Assembly (NCBI GenBank): GCA_030612485.1
Contig: JAUWNS010000038.1
Location: 1-17,473, forward strand
Direction of reading: 5' to 3'
From: Candidatus Bipolaricaulota bacterium
GTDB taxonomy: Bacteria; Bipolaricaulota; Bipolaricaulia; UBA7950; UBA9294
Length of the DNA: 17,473 nt
Under the pieces are notes generated by a model, which made no database searches, had not been told where the DNA came from, and worked only from the letters and a program-made list of their open reading frames with translations. Made by a program: the position numbers and the translations under genes. Shown here one piece after another: positions 5,736 to 13,352 of the stretch (position 1 is the stretch's first letter; each line of letters opens with the position of its first letter).

Positions 5736-7280
5736 TCAACCGTCGCTCAGGTAGAGCCTGGCCAGATCCAGCACGTAGATGGGGAGCTGGCTATAGCCCA
5801 TAACTCCGGATCGCATTCCTTCAAACTGCGGGATGTCCTGAATCCATACGGCCATGGCGTCGCTGGCGATGATCGTCTGTACCATCGCATAGATTGTCTT
5901 GCGTTCCGCTATGTCGAAGGTCTCCTTCCCACGTGCGAGTAGCTCGCGCACGAACGGGTTGGAATACTGGAAGTAGTAGCCGGAACTGCCGTCTGCCTGC
6001 ACCCGTTCAAACGGTTTGGTGAAATTGACCGCCGGCTCGACCCCCTGGTCGTGTCCGATCACCGTCATGTCGTAGTCCCACTGTGAATAGACCCGCTCGA
6101 TCCACTGTCCCCATTCGAGGACTTGCAGGGAGCAATCGATCCCCACCTCCCGCAGCTGGGCGGCGATGATCTCGCCGGTACGGATGTGAAATTCAAACGG
6201 CTGCGGCAGGTAGAGGGTGGTTTGGAACCCGTTCGGGTATCCAGCCTGCGCCAGCAACTGGCGTGCGTACTCCGGGTCGTGCGGGTACATGCCGACGAGA
6301 TCGACGTAGAACGGGGTCAGCGGCGACATGTGTGAGCCGATAGGGGTCCCCCACTCGGGACGGGCGACCGTGCCAGCGATAATCTCATCCCGGTCGATGG
6401 CATAGCACAGGGCGCGGCGGACGAGCACATTGTCGAACGGCGGACGGGCGTTGTTGATCGCCAACAGCTGCGGCGTGTTCATCGAGCCGACGATGACCTT
6501 AAACCGGGGGTTGTTCTCCAACGCAAGGGCGTTCTCGGAGACCATCTTGTCGATCATATCCACATCTCCGGCCAAGAGCGCCGCAAACGAGGCGGCTTGA
6601 TCCGGGATGAACTTGACGATCACCTCGTCCAAATAAGGGCTTCCCTCTTTCCAGTAGTGATCGTTCTTCACCAAGGTCAGGTGATCGCCAGGAACCCACT
6701 CAGTGAATGCGAACGGTCCGGTTCCAATTGGATGGGCTTTCAGCTCTTCCATATCCGACCCTGCGGGGATGATTCCCACCCCTTTGTTCGATGCCAGGTA
6801 GCCGAGGAGTGGGGCTGCATTCCCTTCCGTCACAAAGCGCACGGTTAGGTCGTCGATGACCTCAACGTCTCGTAGGAACGAGAACGGGGCTGCGTTCGGC
6901 GAGGCAACCTCCGGATCGAGCAGGCGATCAAACGTGTACTTGACATCGTAAGCGGTGAACGGTTTCCCGTTGTGGAAGACGACCCCGGAGCGCAGGTAGA
7001 ACGTATATCGTGCTCCGCTCTCGATCTCCTCGATCTCGTAGCTTTTCGCCAGCAGCGGCACAAGGTCACCCTCGGCTGTGTAGCGCAGTAACGGCTCCAC
7101 CACGTTGTACATGAGCAACTGATAGGTCTCCGCCGATGGGGTAAGAATAAGGTTCAGCCCGAGCGGTTCCCCTTGCACCGCCACTTGAAGCGTGCCTCCG
7201 GGGGTCTGCGCATAGGCAAACCCTCCCATCAAGATCACAATAATGAAGAGCATACTCCCGATATACTTCGTTATTCGCAT
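5736..7280 (-). CDS. Peptide/nickel-type ABC transporter substrate-binding protein
   Basis: A 514-residue solute-binding protein of family 5 (DppA/OppA/NikA class). An N-terminal signal peptide (charged MRITK, then a hydrophobic core to about residue 20) ends in FAYA-QT, a signal peptidase I site after residue 24. There is no lipobox Cys, so the mature protein would be free in the periplasm or exported, not lipid-anchored. Family motifs include EPLLRYTAEGDLVPLLAKSY, FHNGKPFTAYDVKYTFDRL, IGTGPFAFTEWVPGDHL, VRRALCYAIDRDEI and the late LLARGKETFD segment. The start ATG 7280 has GGAGGAGAG in front. It follows two permease genes after a 107-base gap containing a small GTCGG/CCGAC hairpin (7295-7308), which could tune its level. 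Confidence 0.92.
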   Translation of the reverse strand: MRITKYIGSMLFIIVILMGGFAYAQTPGGTLQVAVQGEPLGLNLILTPSAETYQLLMYNVVEPLLRYTAEGDLVPLLAKSYEIEEIESGARYTFYLRSGVVFHNGKPFTAYDVKYTFDRLLDPEVASPNAAPFSFLRDVEVIDDLTVRFVTEGNAAPLLGYLASNKGVGIIPAGSDMEELKAHPIGTGPFAFTEWVPGDHLTLVKNDHYWKEGSPYLDEVIVKFIPDQAASFAALLAGDVDMIDKMVSENALALENNPRFKVIVGSMNTPQLLAINNARPPFDNVLVRRALCYAIDRDEIIAGTVARPEWGTPIGSHMSPLTPFYVDLVGMYPHDPEYARQLLAQAGYPNGFQTTLYLPQPFEFHIRTGEIIAAQLREVGIDCSLQVLEWGQWIERVYSQWDYDMTVIGHDQGVEPAVNFTKPFERVQADGSSGYYFQYSNPFVRELLARGKETFDIAERKTIYAMVQTIIASDAMAVWIQDIPQFEGMRSGVMGYSQLPIYVLDLARLYLSDG

Positions 7281-7387
7281 TCTCTCCTCCCCCGGTCGGC
7301 CTTCCGACGCAGTAAACGGATGCAGTGAGCTATGGTGTCGCGCGTAAGATACATTGAGGGGTCTCCGGTTTCAAGGGAAAGAAGCGG

Positions 7388-8248
7388 CTAGTACGCGCCC
7401 TTTAACCTCGGGTCGAGCAGGTCGCGCATCCCGTCTCCAAGCAGGTTGAAGCCCAATACGGAGAGCGCAATGGCCAGTCCTGGGAAGATCGCCAGCCCCG
7501 GCGCCAGTCCCATGAAGGTCTGTGCCTCGCGTAGCATGCGTCCCCAACTTGGGTAGGGGAGCTGCGTCCCCAGACCAAGGTAGCTCAAGGCGGCCTCTGC
7601 GAGGATGGCGGCCGCAAACTGGATCGTCCCTTGAACGATGAGGGATGGAAGGATGTTGGGCAGGATATGACGCCAGGCGATCGTCCACCGTCTGCGCCCG
7701 AGGCTGTAGGCAGCGAGGACGTACTCCTCTTCTCTGGCTCGCAGCACGCTCCCCCTTGTCAGCCGCGCGAAGATGGGAACATTGTGAATTCCGATGGCGA
7801 TCATGGCATTGACGATCCCCGGTCCGAGGATAGCCACTAATAGGATCGCGTTCAACACCGCGGGAAACGCATAGACTACGTCCATTGCCCGCATCACCGT
7901 CTCGTCGCTCCAGCCGGAGGAGAATGCAGCCCAGAGACCGAAGAACACCCCGAAGACCATCCCGATCCCTACCGCCACAACCCCGACCAAAACGGAGTTC
8001 TGCGTCCCTTCCATGATGCGGCTCAGGATGTCGCGCCCGTACTGATCCGTCCCCAACAGGTGGGCCGTACTCGGTCCTTGCAAGCGGTCCTTGATTGACA
8101 TCTTGATCGAGTCATAAGGGGTGTAAAAAAGACTGACGCACGCGGTGAGGACGAGAAGTCCCACGACCACCGCGCCGATGACGAAACTGGCATTTCGCCT
8201 CGACGAATGCGCTTTCCGTGTTAGTCCCGGATGCTTCGTGCGCATCAT
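7388..8248 (-). CDS. Peptide/nickel-type ABC permease, DppC/OppC class
   Basis: A 286-residue inner-membrane permease. The N-terminal cytoplasmic tail and first helix (SFVIGAVVVGLLVLTACVSL at about 21-40) form the OppC N-domain. It is followed by the LLGTDQYGRDILSRIMEGTQ motif that marks the DppC class and by four or five further helices. The ATPase-docking EAA loop is around EEYVLAAYSLGRRRWTIAWR. The ATG at 8248 lies three bases after the stop of the DppB-class gene, with GGAGTAGGGG upstream, so the two permeases are co-translated and pair as a heterodimer. No cognate ATPase is in the window. Confidence 0.92.
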   Translation of the reverse strand: MMRTKHPGLTRKAHSSRRNASFVIGAVVVGLLVLTACVSLFYTPYDSIKMSIKDRLQGPSTAHLLGTDQYGRDILSRIMEGTQNSVLVGVVAVGIGMVFGVFFGLWAAFSSGWSDETVMRAMDVVYAFPAVLNAILLVAILGPGIVNAMIAIGIHNVPIFARLTRGSVLRAREEEYVLAAYSLGRRRWTIAWRHILPNILPSLIVQGTIQFAAAILAEAALSYLGLGTQLPYPSWGRMLREAQTFMGLAPGLAIFPGLAIALSVLGFNLLGDGMRDLLDPRLKGAY

Positions 8249-8251
8249 CCC

Positions 8252-9196
8252 CTACTCCAACCGAATCCTTGGATCAAGCAATGCGTAAGCGATATCGACC
8301 AATAGACTCATCCCCACTACCAAGACGGTGATCAACAGGACTACATCCTGGACAACGGGAAGATCGCGGGTATTGATCGCCTGATAGGCAAGCCGCCCTA
8401 ACCCTGGCAGGTAAAAGACGTTCTCGATGATGATCGCCCCCCCAAGTAGGGAGGCAAACTGCAGCCCAACCAACGTGATGATGGGAATCAGGGCGTTCCG
8501 AAGCGCGTGTTTGTAGAGAACGACCCGCTCGACCAACCCCTTGCCTCGTGCCGTGCGAATGTAGTCCTCGCCCATCACCTCAAGCAGGGTGGAGCGCGTC
8601 AGTCGCGCAATCACGGCGGCGTGAATCACCCCCAGAGAGAGGGAGGGGAGGAATATCGATCGGAGCGCCCCCCCGACGCTCTTCGACCAAGGAATGAACC
8701 CACCCGCCGGGAACCATTGCAGCTGCACCGAAAAGAGAAGCATCAACAGGATCCCTGCCCAGAAAGCAGGTACGGCCAACCCAAGCTGTGAGAAGGCCAT
8801 CACCCCGTAATCGCCGAGGCGATTGCGATGCGTGGCAGCGAAGGTTCCCAATGGGATACCCAACCCCAGCGCGATGACGATCGCCAACAGCGCCAATGGT
8901 CCGGTGACTGCAAAGCGAGACACGATCAGTTCGCCGATCGGCTTTCCATAGCGGATCGATTCCCCTAACCTCCCGGTGAGAAGGCCGTTGATCCACGTTC
9001 CGTACTGTACATAAAAGGGTTCATTGAGCCCGAGTCGTTCCCTCAACGCATGGAGCGAGGTTGGGTCGGCTTCGGTTCCGAGTATGATCTGCGCTGGGTC
9101 TCCCGGAACCACCCGGATGGCAAGGAAGACCAACAGAGAGACCAGGATCAGGGCGACGATCAAGCCGATGAACCGCCTTCCCAGATACGCTGCCAC
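8252..9196 (-). CDS. Peptide/nickel-type ABC permease, DppB/OppB class
   Basis: A 314-residue permease with about six helices. DppB hallmarks are the N-terminal YLGRRFIGLIVALILVSLLV helix, FLAIRVVPGDPAQIILG, and LRERLGLNEPFYVQYGTW. The EAA loop is EDYIRTARGKGLVERVVLYK followed by HALRNALIPI. The start is GTG at 9196, eight bases after an AAGGAGGGGG ribosome site. It is the first gene of the importer operon (B, C, substrate-binding protein). A TATAAT lies 33 bases upstream. The two ATPases (D, F) usually encoded alongside are missing, so they must be elsewhere or shared. Confidence 0.92.
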   Translation of the reverse strand: MAAYLGRRFIGLIVALILVSLLVFLAIRVVPGDPAQIILGTEADPTSLHALRERLGLNEPFYVQYGTWINGLLTGRLGESIRYGKPIGELIVSRFAVTGPLALLAIVIALGLGIPLGTFAATHRNRLGDYGVMAFSQLGLAVPAFWAGILLMLLFSVQLQWFPAGGFIPWSKSVGGALRSIFLPSLSLGVIHAAVIARLTRSTLLEVMGEDYIRTARGKGLVERVVLYKHALRNALIPIITLVGLQFASLLGGAIIIENVFYLPGLGRLAYQAINTRDLPVVQDVVLLITVLVVGMSLLVDIAYALLDPRIRLE

Positions 9197-9228
9197 GCCT
9201 TCCCCCTCCTTTGCTACCGATCTCGCCG

Positions 9229-9234
9229 ATTATA
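9229..9234 (-). promoter_or_regulatory. Candidate -10 box of the peptide importer operon
   Basis: Perfect TATAAT on the minus strand, 33 bases upstream of the GTG start. No good -35 box is found 16-18 bases further upstream, so this may depend on an activator or be chance. Confidence 0.35.
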
Positions 9235-9249
9235 CCGCCCACCTCTGGA

Positions 9250-9670
9250 ACCACCCCATTTGATCCCCGGGTGTAGTCAGGACAGGGTTCATTGAGCATT
9301 GAAGAGGTTTTGTTGTAGGCGCCGTGCGTTGATGGCCGAAGGCAGTCTTTGTCATTCGGTAGGCCGACACCCCGAGCAAACCCTCTTGTGTCAGTGAGAG
9401 AAACCGCTCCCATGGAAACAGGGTCAAGGCGGAATGCCAGATCGTACAAAGCGGTAACAGCCCTAAATTGGTGACAATCCCCTACCGTTATGGCTGCAGG
9501 AGGAGGTGCCCTTCGCGGCGCTCGGTCACAACAGTGATGATGTTGCCGAGACGGCCAAGGTACTTCCGCCGCACGATCTTGGCTTTACTGTTCACCCGCC
9601 TGCACTCGCGGGCTAAGTTCTTCCTCGAGTTGTCCTTTTGGGTAGGTTTAGCATGGTTAGGACATGCAAT
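9250..9670 (-). pseudogene. IS1634-like transposase remnant, frameshifted
   Basis: The minus strand carries a decayed transposase N-terminal half. From 9670 to the TAA at 9488 the frame reads RKNLARECRRVNSKAKIVRR then KYLGRLGNIITVVTERREG, like the opening of IS1634-type (IS4 superfamily) transposases (ARExxRVNGKPKIVxxxYLGxxENII). Just beyond the stop, another frame reads FRAVTALYDLAFRLDPVS, resembling the family's FGAVxALYDLAxRLxLV segment. A third frame continues LTQEGLLGVSAYRMTKTAFG. At least two frameshifts and a stop make it non-functional. The catalytic DDE part is absent, and boundaries are approximate. This explains most of the 9197-9763 gap; I see nothing clear in 9671-9763. Confidence 0.5.
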
Positions 9671-9763
9671 CTCTGGGCGAGATCTTCTCTTCCTCTATGC
9701 AGAGCACAACCAGCCACTGCAATACCCTCATCTGCGGTAAGGTCGGGCTAGCGAATAAGGAGG

Positions 9764-9937
9764 TTAGCCCTTCTTCTCCTCCCTTCCCAGGTATCCGAGG
9801 ATCGCCTCTACGACCATATAGTTGATCGAGCGGTCTTTCTTATTCCCCAGCCGGATCAGGCGCTCAACCGGCTTCTCTTCCATCTTCTTCTGTGGAATGT
9901 AGATGGAGAGCTTGTTAAGAAGCTCCTTCTTTGCCAT
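9764..9937 (-). CDS. Small ribbon-helix-helix (CopG-like) protein
   Basis: A 57-residue protein: MAKKELLNKLSIYIPQKKME, then VERLIRLGNKKDRSINYMVV and EAILGYLGREEKKG. A beta-strand (LSIYIP) followed by two helices with the KKDRSINYMVVEAI turn is the Arc/CopG/ParD ribbon-helix-helix pattern, so it probably binds DNA as a dimer. Start ATG 9937 has a near-perfect AAGGAGGTGA five bases upstream; an upstream GTG at 9946 lies within that ribosome site and is rejected. It has its own promoter. No toxin-like partner is adjacent; the downstream side is transposase debris, so it is either a stand-alone regulator or the surviving half of a toxin-antitoxin pair. Confidence 0.72.
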   Translation of the reverse strand: MAKKELLNKLSIYIPQKKMEEKPVERLIRLGNKKDRSINYMVVEAILGYLGREEKKG

Positions 9938-9969
9938 GTGATTCACCTCCTTACCTTTTCATCCTGTCT

Positions 9970-9998
9970 ATCGTAGCAGCTATGGCTTTAGCGATCAA
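9970..9998 (-). promoter_or_regulatory. Promoter of the ribbon-helix-helix gene
   Basis: Minus strand TTGATC (9993-9998), a 17-base spacer and TACGAT (9970-9975), about 32 bases upstream of the ATG. It uses the same TTGATC -35 as the ABC exporter promoter. Confidence 0.5.
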
Positions 9999-10054
9999 GT
10001 GCAGAAAGAGATGTCGACTGATCGCTCGTCCCTGCTTATTCATTGCCAATTCTT

Positions 10055-10140
10055 TAATTGAGTGATTGAGCGAGTTAGTGATTGAGTGATTGAACTTCCC
10101 AATCTCCCGATCATTCAATCTTCCGATCTCTCAATTCCTC
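10055..10140 (+). repeat. Octamer-type repeat element, copy 1
   Basis: A first half of near-tandem 7-8-base units (GTGATTGA, GCGAGTTA, GTGATTGA, GTGATTGA) is followed by a complementary-style half (CCAATCTCCCGATCATTCAATC, broken by TTCCGATCTCTCAATTCC). The halves can pair imperfectly as a long hairpin. A ~29-base block of the first half and the closing CGATCTCTCAATTCCTCA also occur in copy 2. Similar repeats often flank small four-helix-bundle genes in other genomes (from memory); no such gene lies between the halves here. Confidence 0.7.
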
Positions 10141-10161
10141 AGCGCCCTCTGCGGTAAAATG

Positions 10162-10180
10162 CTTGAAACCAGGTTTCAAG
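10162..10180 (-). terminator. Possible terminator after rsfS
   Basis: CTTGAAACC-A-GGTTTCAAG is a perfect palindrome. As RNA from the minus strand it forms a 7-bp stem with a 5-base loop 24 bases after the rsfS stop, followed by CATTTTA, a weak T-tract. It fits the end of the LCP-rsfS operon. Confidence 0.4.
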
Positions 10181-10203
10181 ATTTAAGACGAGAAGTGTGA
10201 GCG

Positions 10204-10539
10204 TCATCTCTCCTCCGTCGTAACGATGTGATCGGCCCACAGGGAATCGATGTCGTAGAATTCGCGTGCCTCACTTACGAATACGTGCACCATGAGTTCC
10301 CCGTAGTCGAGCACGATCCAGCGCCTCTCGGATAGCCCCTCCCGATGGATCGCTTTCAGCGGGAATTTTGACATCAGGCTAGAGACGATTGCCTTGACGT
10401 GAACGGGGTTCTCCCCTTCGGCAATCACAAAGTAATCGGTGGGGATCGGGGAGTTCCTAAGATCAACTACGACGATATTCTTCCCTTTCTTCTCAGCAAT
10501 CAGGTCAATCGCCGAGCGGAGGAGCCGGTCGTCATCCAT
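10204..10539 (-). CDS. rsfS: Ribosome silencing factor RsfS
   Basis: A 111-residue protein of the RsfS/YbeB/Iojap family, which binds L14 on the 50S subunit and blocks subunit joining when nutrients are scarce. Diagnostic motifs are VVVDLRNSPIPTDYFVIAEG, the HREGLSERRWIVLDYGELMV stretch, HVFVSEAREFYDIDSLW and the terminal ADHI. Length is normal. The gene overlaps the end of the LCP gene by eight bases (ATGGATGA), so translation is coupled. rsfS is more often next to nadD; linkage to a LytR-type gene is seen in several bacterial groups (from memory). Confidence 0.95.
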   Translation of the reverse strand: MDDDRLLRSAIDLIAEKKGKNIVVVDLRNSPIPTDYFVIAEGENPVHVKAIVSSLMSKFPLKAIHREGLSERRWIVLDYGELMVHVFVSEAREFYDIDSLWADHIVTTEER

Positions 10540-11704
10540 TCTCCACCGTGAACCCTGCCCCGATGACCAGCAGGAGGTCCGTCCCTGTCGGTGCGGTGGG
10601 GAGCTCCTCGTAGTGTGGGGCGAATTCCTCTGGTGTGACGACGGTCGCTCCGATGGGAAGAACCTGCTGCAGCACCCATGCCTTTGCAGTCTCGGTCAGA
10701 ACTACGATGTATGTCTCCTCGTATCCGAAGCTGTCGGCGTTGTTCGCCGGCAGGACCTTGAACCCTTTCCTCTTCAGGTACTCGCTCGTATCCGCAGCCG
10801 CGCGCAAGGCTCCATTTCCGTTGTACACCGTAACGCTGATCTCATCGGGTGTGAGAAGATCGATTCCCTTGATGAGCTGCGCGATGATCTGCTCCATCTC
10901 CACTGCCTGCGGCTCCAGGTAGCTGATCTCATCGATTATGACAGGGGTCCCAGGGATAATCGCCATTTGGATCTGGTTCAGGTTCAGTTCCTGTACAAGC
11001 TTGGCCAGGTCGTACAGATCGATCAGCGAGAGGTCGGTGTGCAAGTAGGGATAGATCTCCTTCACCGTCTTGCGCATCGAAGCAAGATCTTCGTTCTGAA
11101 GTCCCTTTGCCAGTAGAGCGTTGATAAGCTTCTGCTGGTGCTCGATCCGTACGATGTCTCCTGTTTCCCCACGGTAACGGATATAGTCGAGAGCCGTCTT
11201 TCCATCGAACGTTTGGCTCCCCGGCTGGATGTCGATATGGAGTGGCGGGTCGGCCCTCTCGTCGTCGTAGACCATCCTTTCCTCTACGGTGAGAGTGACC
11301 CCGTTAAATAGGTCGATCAGGTGCTCAAATCCGGTATAGTCCAGGGTGACGTAGAACGGAACCTCGATCCCGAGGAGCGAGGAGACCGTCTGGCGAGCGA
11401 GCTTCGCCCCACCGTTTGTGTACGCAGCGTTCAACTTGTGGAACTCGCCGTTTGCGAATTTCACCCGCAGATCGCGCGGAAGCGAGATCAGCACAACGTC
11501 CTTCTCCGGGGCAAGGCTGAGAAGCATCATCGTGTCGCTTCGGTTTGTCGTTCCGGCCTTATCGAGACCGAGAAGGAGGATGTTGGTCCGCTCCCCTTGC
11601 GCGACGAGGTGCCCCACGTGACGCTGAGTGGCGAGATACCACCCTATCACAATCCCGACAACGACCACTATCGATACTGCGGCGATCAGGATCTGTTTAC
11701 GCAT
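10532..11704 (-). CDS. LytR-CpsA-Psr (LCP) family phosphotransferase
   Basis: About 390 residues: a short cytoplasmic N-terminus, a membrane helix (ILIAAVSIVVVVGIVIGWYL), the extracytoplasmic LCP catalytic domain, and a C-terminal LytR_C-type domain (DEISVTVYNGNGALRAAADT through FKVLPANNAD). LCP proteins transfer glycopolymers from lipid carriers to peptidoglycan. Conserved elements are NILLLGLDK, RSDTMMLLSLAP, ISLPRDLRV, HKLNAAYTNGG, LFNGVTLTV, and YIRYRGETGDIVRIEHQQ, with the catalytic Asp/Arg set visible. An upstream ATG (11719) exists, but the ATG at 11704 is six bases after GAGGGGG and is preferred. It is first in an operon with rsfS, and the operon is bracketed by two copies of the octamer repeat. 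Confidence 0.9.
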   Translation of the reverse strand: MRKQILIAAVSIVVVVGIVIGWYLATQRHVGHLVAQGERTNILLLGLDKAGTTNRSDTMMLLSLAPEKDVVLISLPRDLRVKFANGEFHKLNAAYTNGGAKLARQTVSSLLGIEVPFYVTLDYTGFEHLIDLFNGVTLTVEERMVYDDERADPPLHIDIQPGSQTFDGKTALDYIRYRGETGDIVRIEHQQKLINALLAKGLQNEDLASMRKTVKEIYPYLHTDLSLIDLYDLAKLVQELNLNQIQMAIIPGTPVIIDEISYLEPQAVEMEQIIAQLIKGIDLLTPDEISVTVYNGNGALRAAADTSEYLKRKGFKVLPANNADSFGYEETYIVVLTETAKAWVLQQVLPIGATVVTPEEFAPHYEELPTAPTGTDLLLVIGAGFTVENG

Positions 11705-11760
11705 CGTTTTCCCCCTCATAAGTGAGCCTTAAGGTCGACGCTATCACAAGAAGACGAGAA

Positions 11761-11806
11761 TGTCAACCGCTATGAGGGTTGACAGGAATGAGTAGGGCGG
11801 TATCCT
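11761..11806. promoter_or_regulatory. Back-to-back -35 boxes in an inverted repeat
   Basis: TGTCAACC (11761-11768) and GGTTGACA (11777-11784) are perfect 8-base arms with an 8-base spacer. Each arm contains a consensus TTGACA pointing outward. Rightward, TATCCT (11801-11806) lies 16 bases on; leftward, only a poor -10 (TAGCGT, 11738-11743) lies 17 bases on. It could drive the LCP-rsfS operon leftward and mtaB-phoH rightward, and bind a regulator. Confidence 0.4.
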
Positions 11807-11896
11807 TGCGGATGCGAGAAGGGCTCCGCGGATAAACCATTTTCTCCTATGAAACAAGAATTTTCGGCGCGAAGCACACAAGAAAATCGTATGAGG

Positions 11897-12030
11897 GTTG
11901 AGTGATTGAGCGAGTTAGTGATTGAGTGAGTTAGTGATTGACTGATTGAGTGAGTGATTAAATTTTAGCTTCTAAATCTCTTAATCCTCCGATGATTCAA
12001 TCTATCAATTATACGATCTCTCAATTCCTC
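11897..12030 (+). repeat. Octamer-type repeat element, copy 2
   Basis: The same organisation and orientation as copy 1 but longer: units such as GTGATTGA, GCGAGTTA, GTGATTGA, GTGAGTTA, GTGATTGA, CTGATTGA, GTGAGTGA. The complementary half follows (CTCTTAATCCTCCGATGATT, CAATCTATCAATT) and ends ACGATCTCTCAATTCCTCAG as in copy 1. The centre (AAATTTTAGCTTC) differs. It occupies the LCP-mtaB intergenic gap and ends 23 bases before the mtaB start. The rest of 11807-11896 shows only weak inverted repeats. Confidence 0.7.
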
Positions 12031-12053
12031 AGAGACCCGAGCGGAGGCTCGTT

Positions 12054-13352
12054 ATGACGGTGGAAGATAAACGTATGCGCATCGGCATCCTCACCTTCGG
12101 ATGCCGGGTGAATCAGTATGAGACGCAGATGATGCGCGAACGATTGGAATCGCGGTACGATATCGTGCCCGGTGACGCCGACCTCTACCTTGTGAACGCC
12201 TGCACGGTCACCTCCCTTGCCGAGCGCAAGGCCCGTCAGGCGATGCACCGTTTGCGCCGGGAGCAACCAAGGGCGAGAATCCTCCTCGTCGGTTGTCTTG
12301 CCGATGCCGTCACACAGGGATTGACGCAGGTCGCAGAGGCTGACCTCCTCGTGGGGAACGCGTGGAAGGCGAGGATCGAGGAGGCGGTGGCACGGGCGTT
12401 CATTGGTGAACAGGGAGTTCTTCTTGAGAAGTCTCTGTCCTCACTCGATAGGGAAGCGATCACCTCGCACCTCGGCCATGTGCGAGCCTTCCTCAAGGTG
12501 CAGGACGGCTGCGACCTCTCGTGTACCTTTTGCCGCACCACCCAGGTCCGTGGACCCGCGCGCAGCAAGTCGGTCGACGCGGTCCTCGCAGAGGCCCATC
12601 ACCTGATCGAAAACGGCTATCGAGAACTCGTCCTCACGGGGATCAACCTCGCCCAGTACGCGCCGCCCGACGGTGATCTGGCGCGCCTAGTCCGTCGACT
12701 CCTTCGGATCGAGAAACTCCGCCGCTTGCGCCTCGCCTCGATCAATCCGTACGGGATAACCGCTGGGCTCGTAGCCGCCTTTGCCGAGGATCCGCGCACC
12801 TGTCCTCACTTTCATATCCCCCTCCAGAGCGGGGACGACACCATCCTCCGCCGCATGCAGCGGGGATATACCTCATCTTTGTACCGTTCGCGCGTCGAAC
12901 TGATCCGCCGGACCATCCCGCAAGCCACGTTCGGGGCCGATGTGATCGTCGGTTTTCCTGGTGAGGATGAGGCGGCCTTTGCACAAACCTGCACAATGAT
13001 CGAGGAAGTCGGGTTTGCGAACCTCCACATCTTCCGCTACTCTCCCCGTGAGGGAACCGAAGCAGCGAGCTTCGCCGCCGCGGTCCCCGAACAGGATAAG
13101 AAGAGAAGAGCCGGAATCCTTGATGAACTGGGGCGAAGCGTACGTCGGCGCCTATTCGATGATTTGGTAGGAAGCGAACAGGTTGTACTGATCGAGGAGA
13201 AAAAGAATGGGTACTTCCGCGGCTACACACGCGGGTACATCGATACCCATCTCCCCGCAGGGGGAGCGATGAATACCGGCAACGAGGTGCGGATCGCGAT
13301 CACAGGAGCGACCAATACCCATCTCTTAGGGGGTGAGATACGATCGAACTGA
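12054..13352 (+). CDS. mtaB: tRNA t6A37 methylthiotransferase MtaB
   Basis: A 432-residue radical-SAM enzyme that adds a methylthio group to t6A37 of ANN-decoding tRNAs (giving ms2t6A). The N-terminal UPF0004 domain supplies three cluster cysteines: C17 (TFGCRVNQYE), C50 (NACTVTS) and C81 (VGCLAD). The radical-SAM motif CxxxCxxC is C153/C157/C160. The sequence after it (RTTQVRG) departs from the usual IIPxxRG. FHIPLQSGDDTILRRMQRGY and GADVIVGFPGEDEAAF are family hallmarks, and a C-terminal TRAM-like region follows. The FGCRVNQYE form separates MtaB from MiaB and RimO. Start ATG 12054 is six bases after GGAGG, which sits in the loop of a small CGAGC/GCTCG hairpin. It overlaps phoH. Confidence 0.93.
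   Translation: MTVEDKRMRIGILTFGCRVNQYETQMMRERLESRYDIVPGDADLYLVNACTVTSLAERKARQAMHRLRREQPRARILLVGCLADAVTQGLTQVAEADLLVGNAWKARIEEAVARAFIGEQGVLLEKSLSSLDREAITSHLGHVRAFLKVQDGCDLSCTFCRTTQVRGPARSKSVDAVLAEAHHLIENGYRELVLTGINLAQYAPPDGDLARLVRRLLRIEKLRRLRLASINPYGITAGLVAAFAEDPRTCPHFHIPLQSGDDTILRRMQRGYTSSLYRSRVELIRRTIPQATFGADVIVGFPGEDEAAFAQTCTMIEEVGFANLHIFRYSPREGTEAASFAAAVPEQDKKRRAGILDELGRSVRRRLFDDLVGSEQVVLIEEKKNGYFRGYTRGYIDTHLPAGGAMNTGNEVRIAITGATNTHLLGGEIRSN
13328..13337 (+). promoter_or_regulatory. Strong ribosome site for phoH inside mtaB
   Basis: AGGGGGTGAG differs at one base from the ideal AGGAGGTGAG. Measured from GGGGG, nine bases separate it from ATC at 13343, the normal distance for a start codon, and fifteen from CTG at 13349. 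There is no ATG, GTG or TTG in the phoH frame between here and 13502. Confidence 0.6.

Noticed and set aside
9468..9740. Plus-strand frame of 90 residues
   Set aside because: It is antisense to the IS1634-like transposase remnant, whose minus-strand frame gives recognisable motifs; no ribosome site.
10055..12030. CRISPR array in the GTGATTGA-type repeats
   Set aside because: Units are 7-8 bases, imperfect and without unique spacers, and there are no cas genes.
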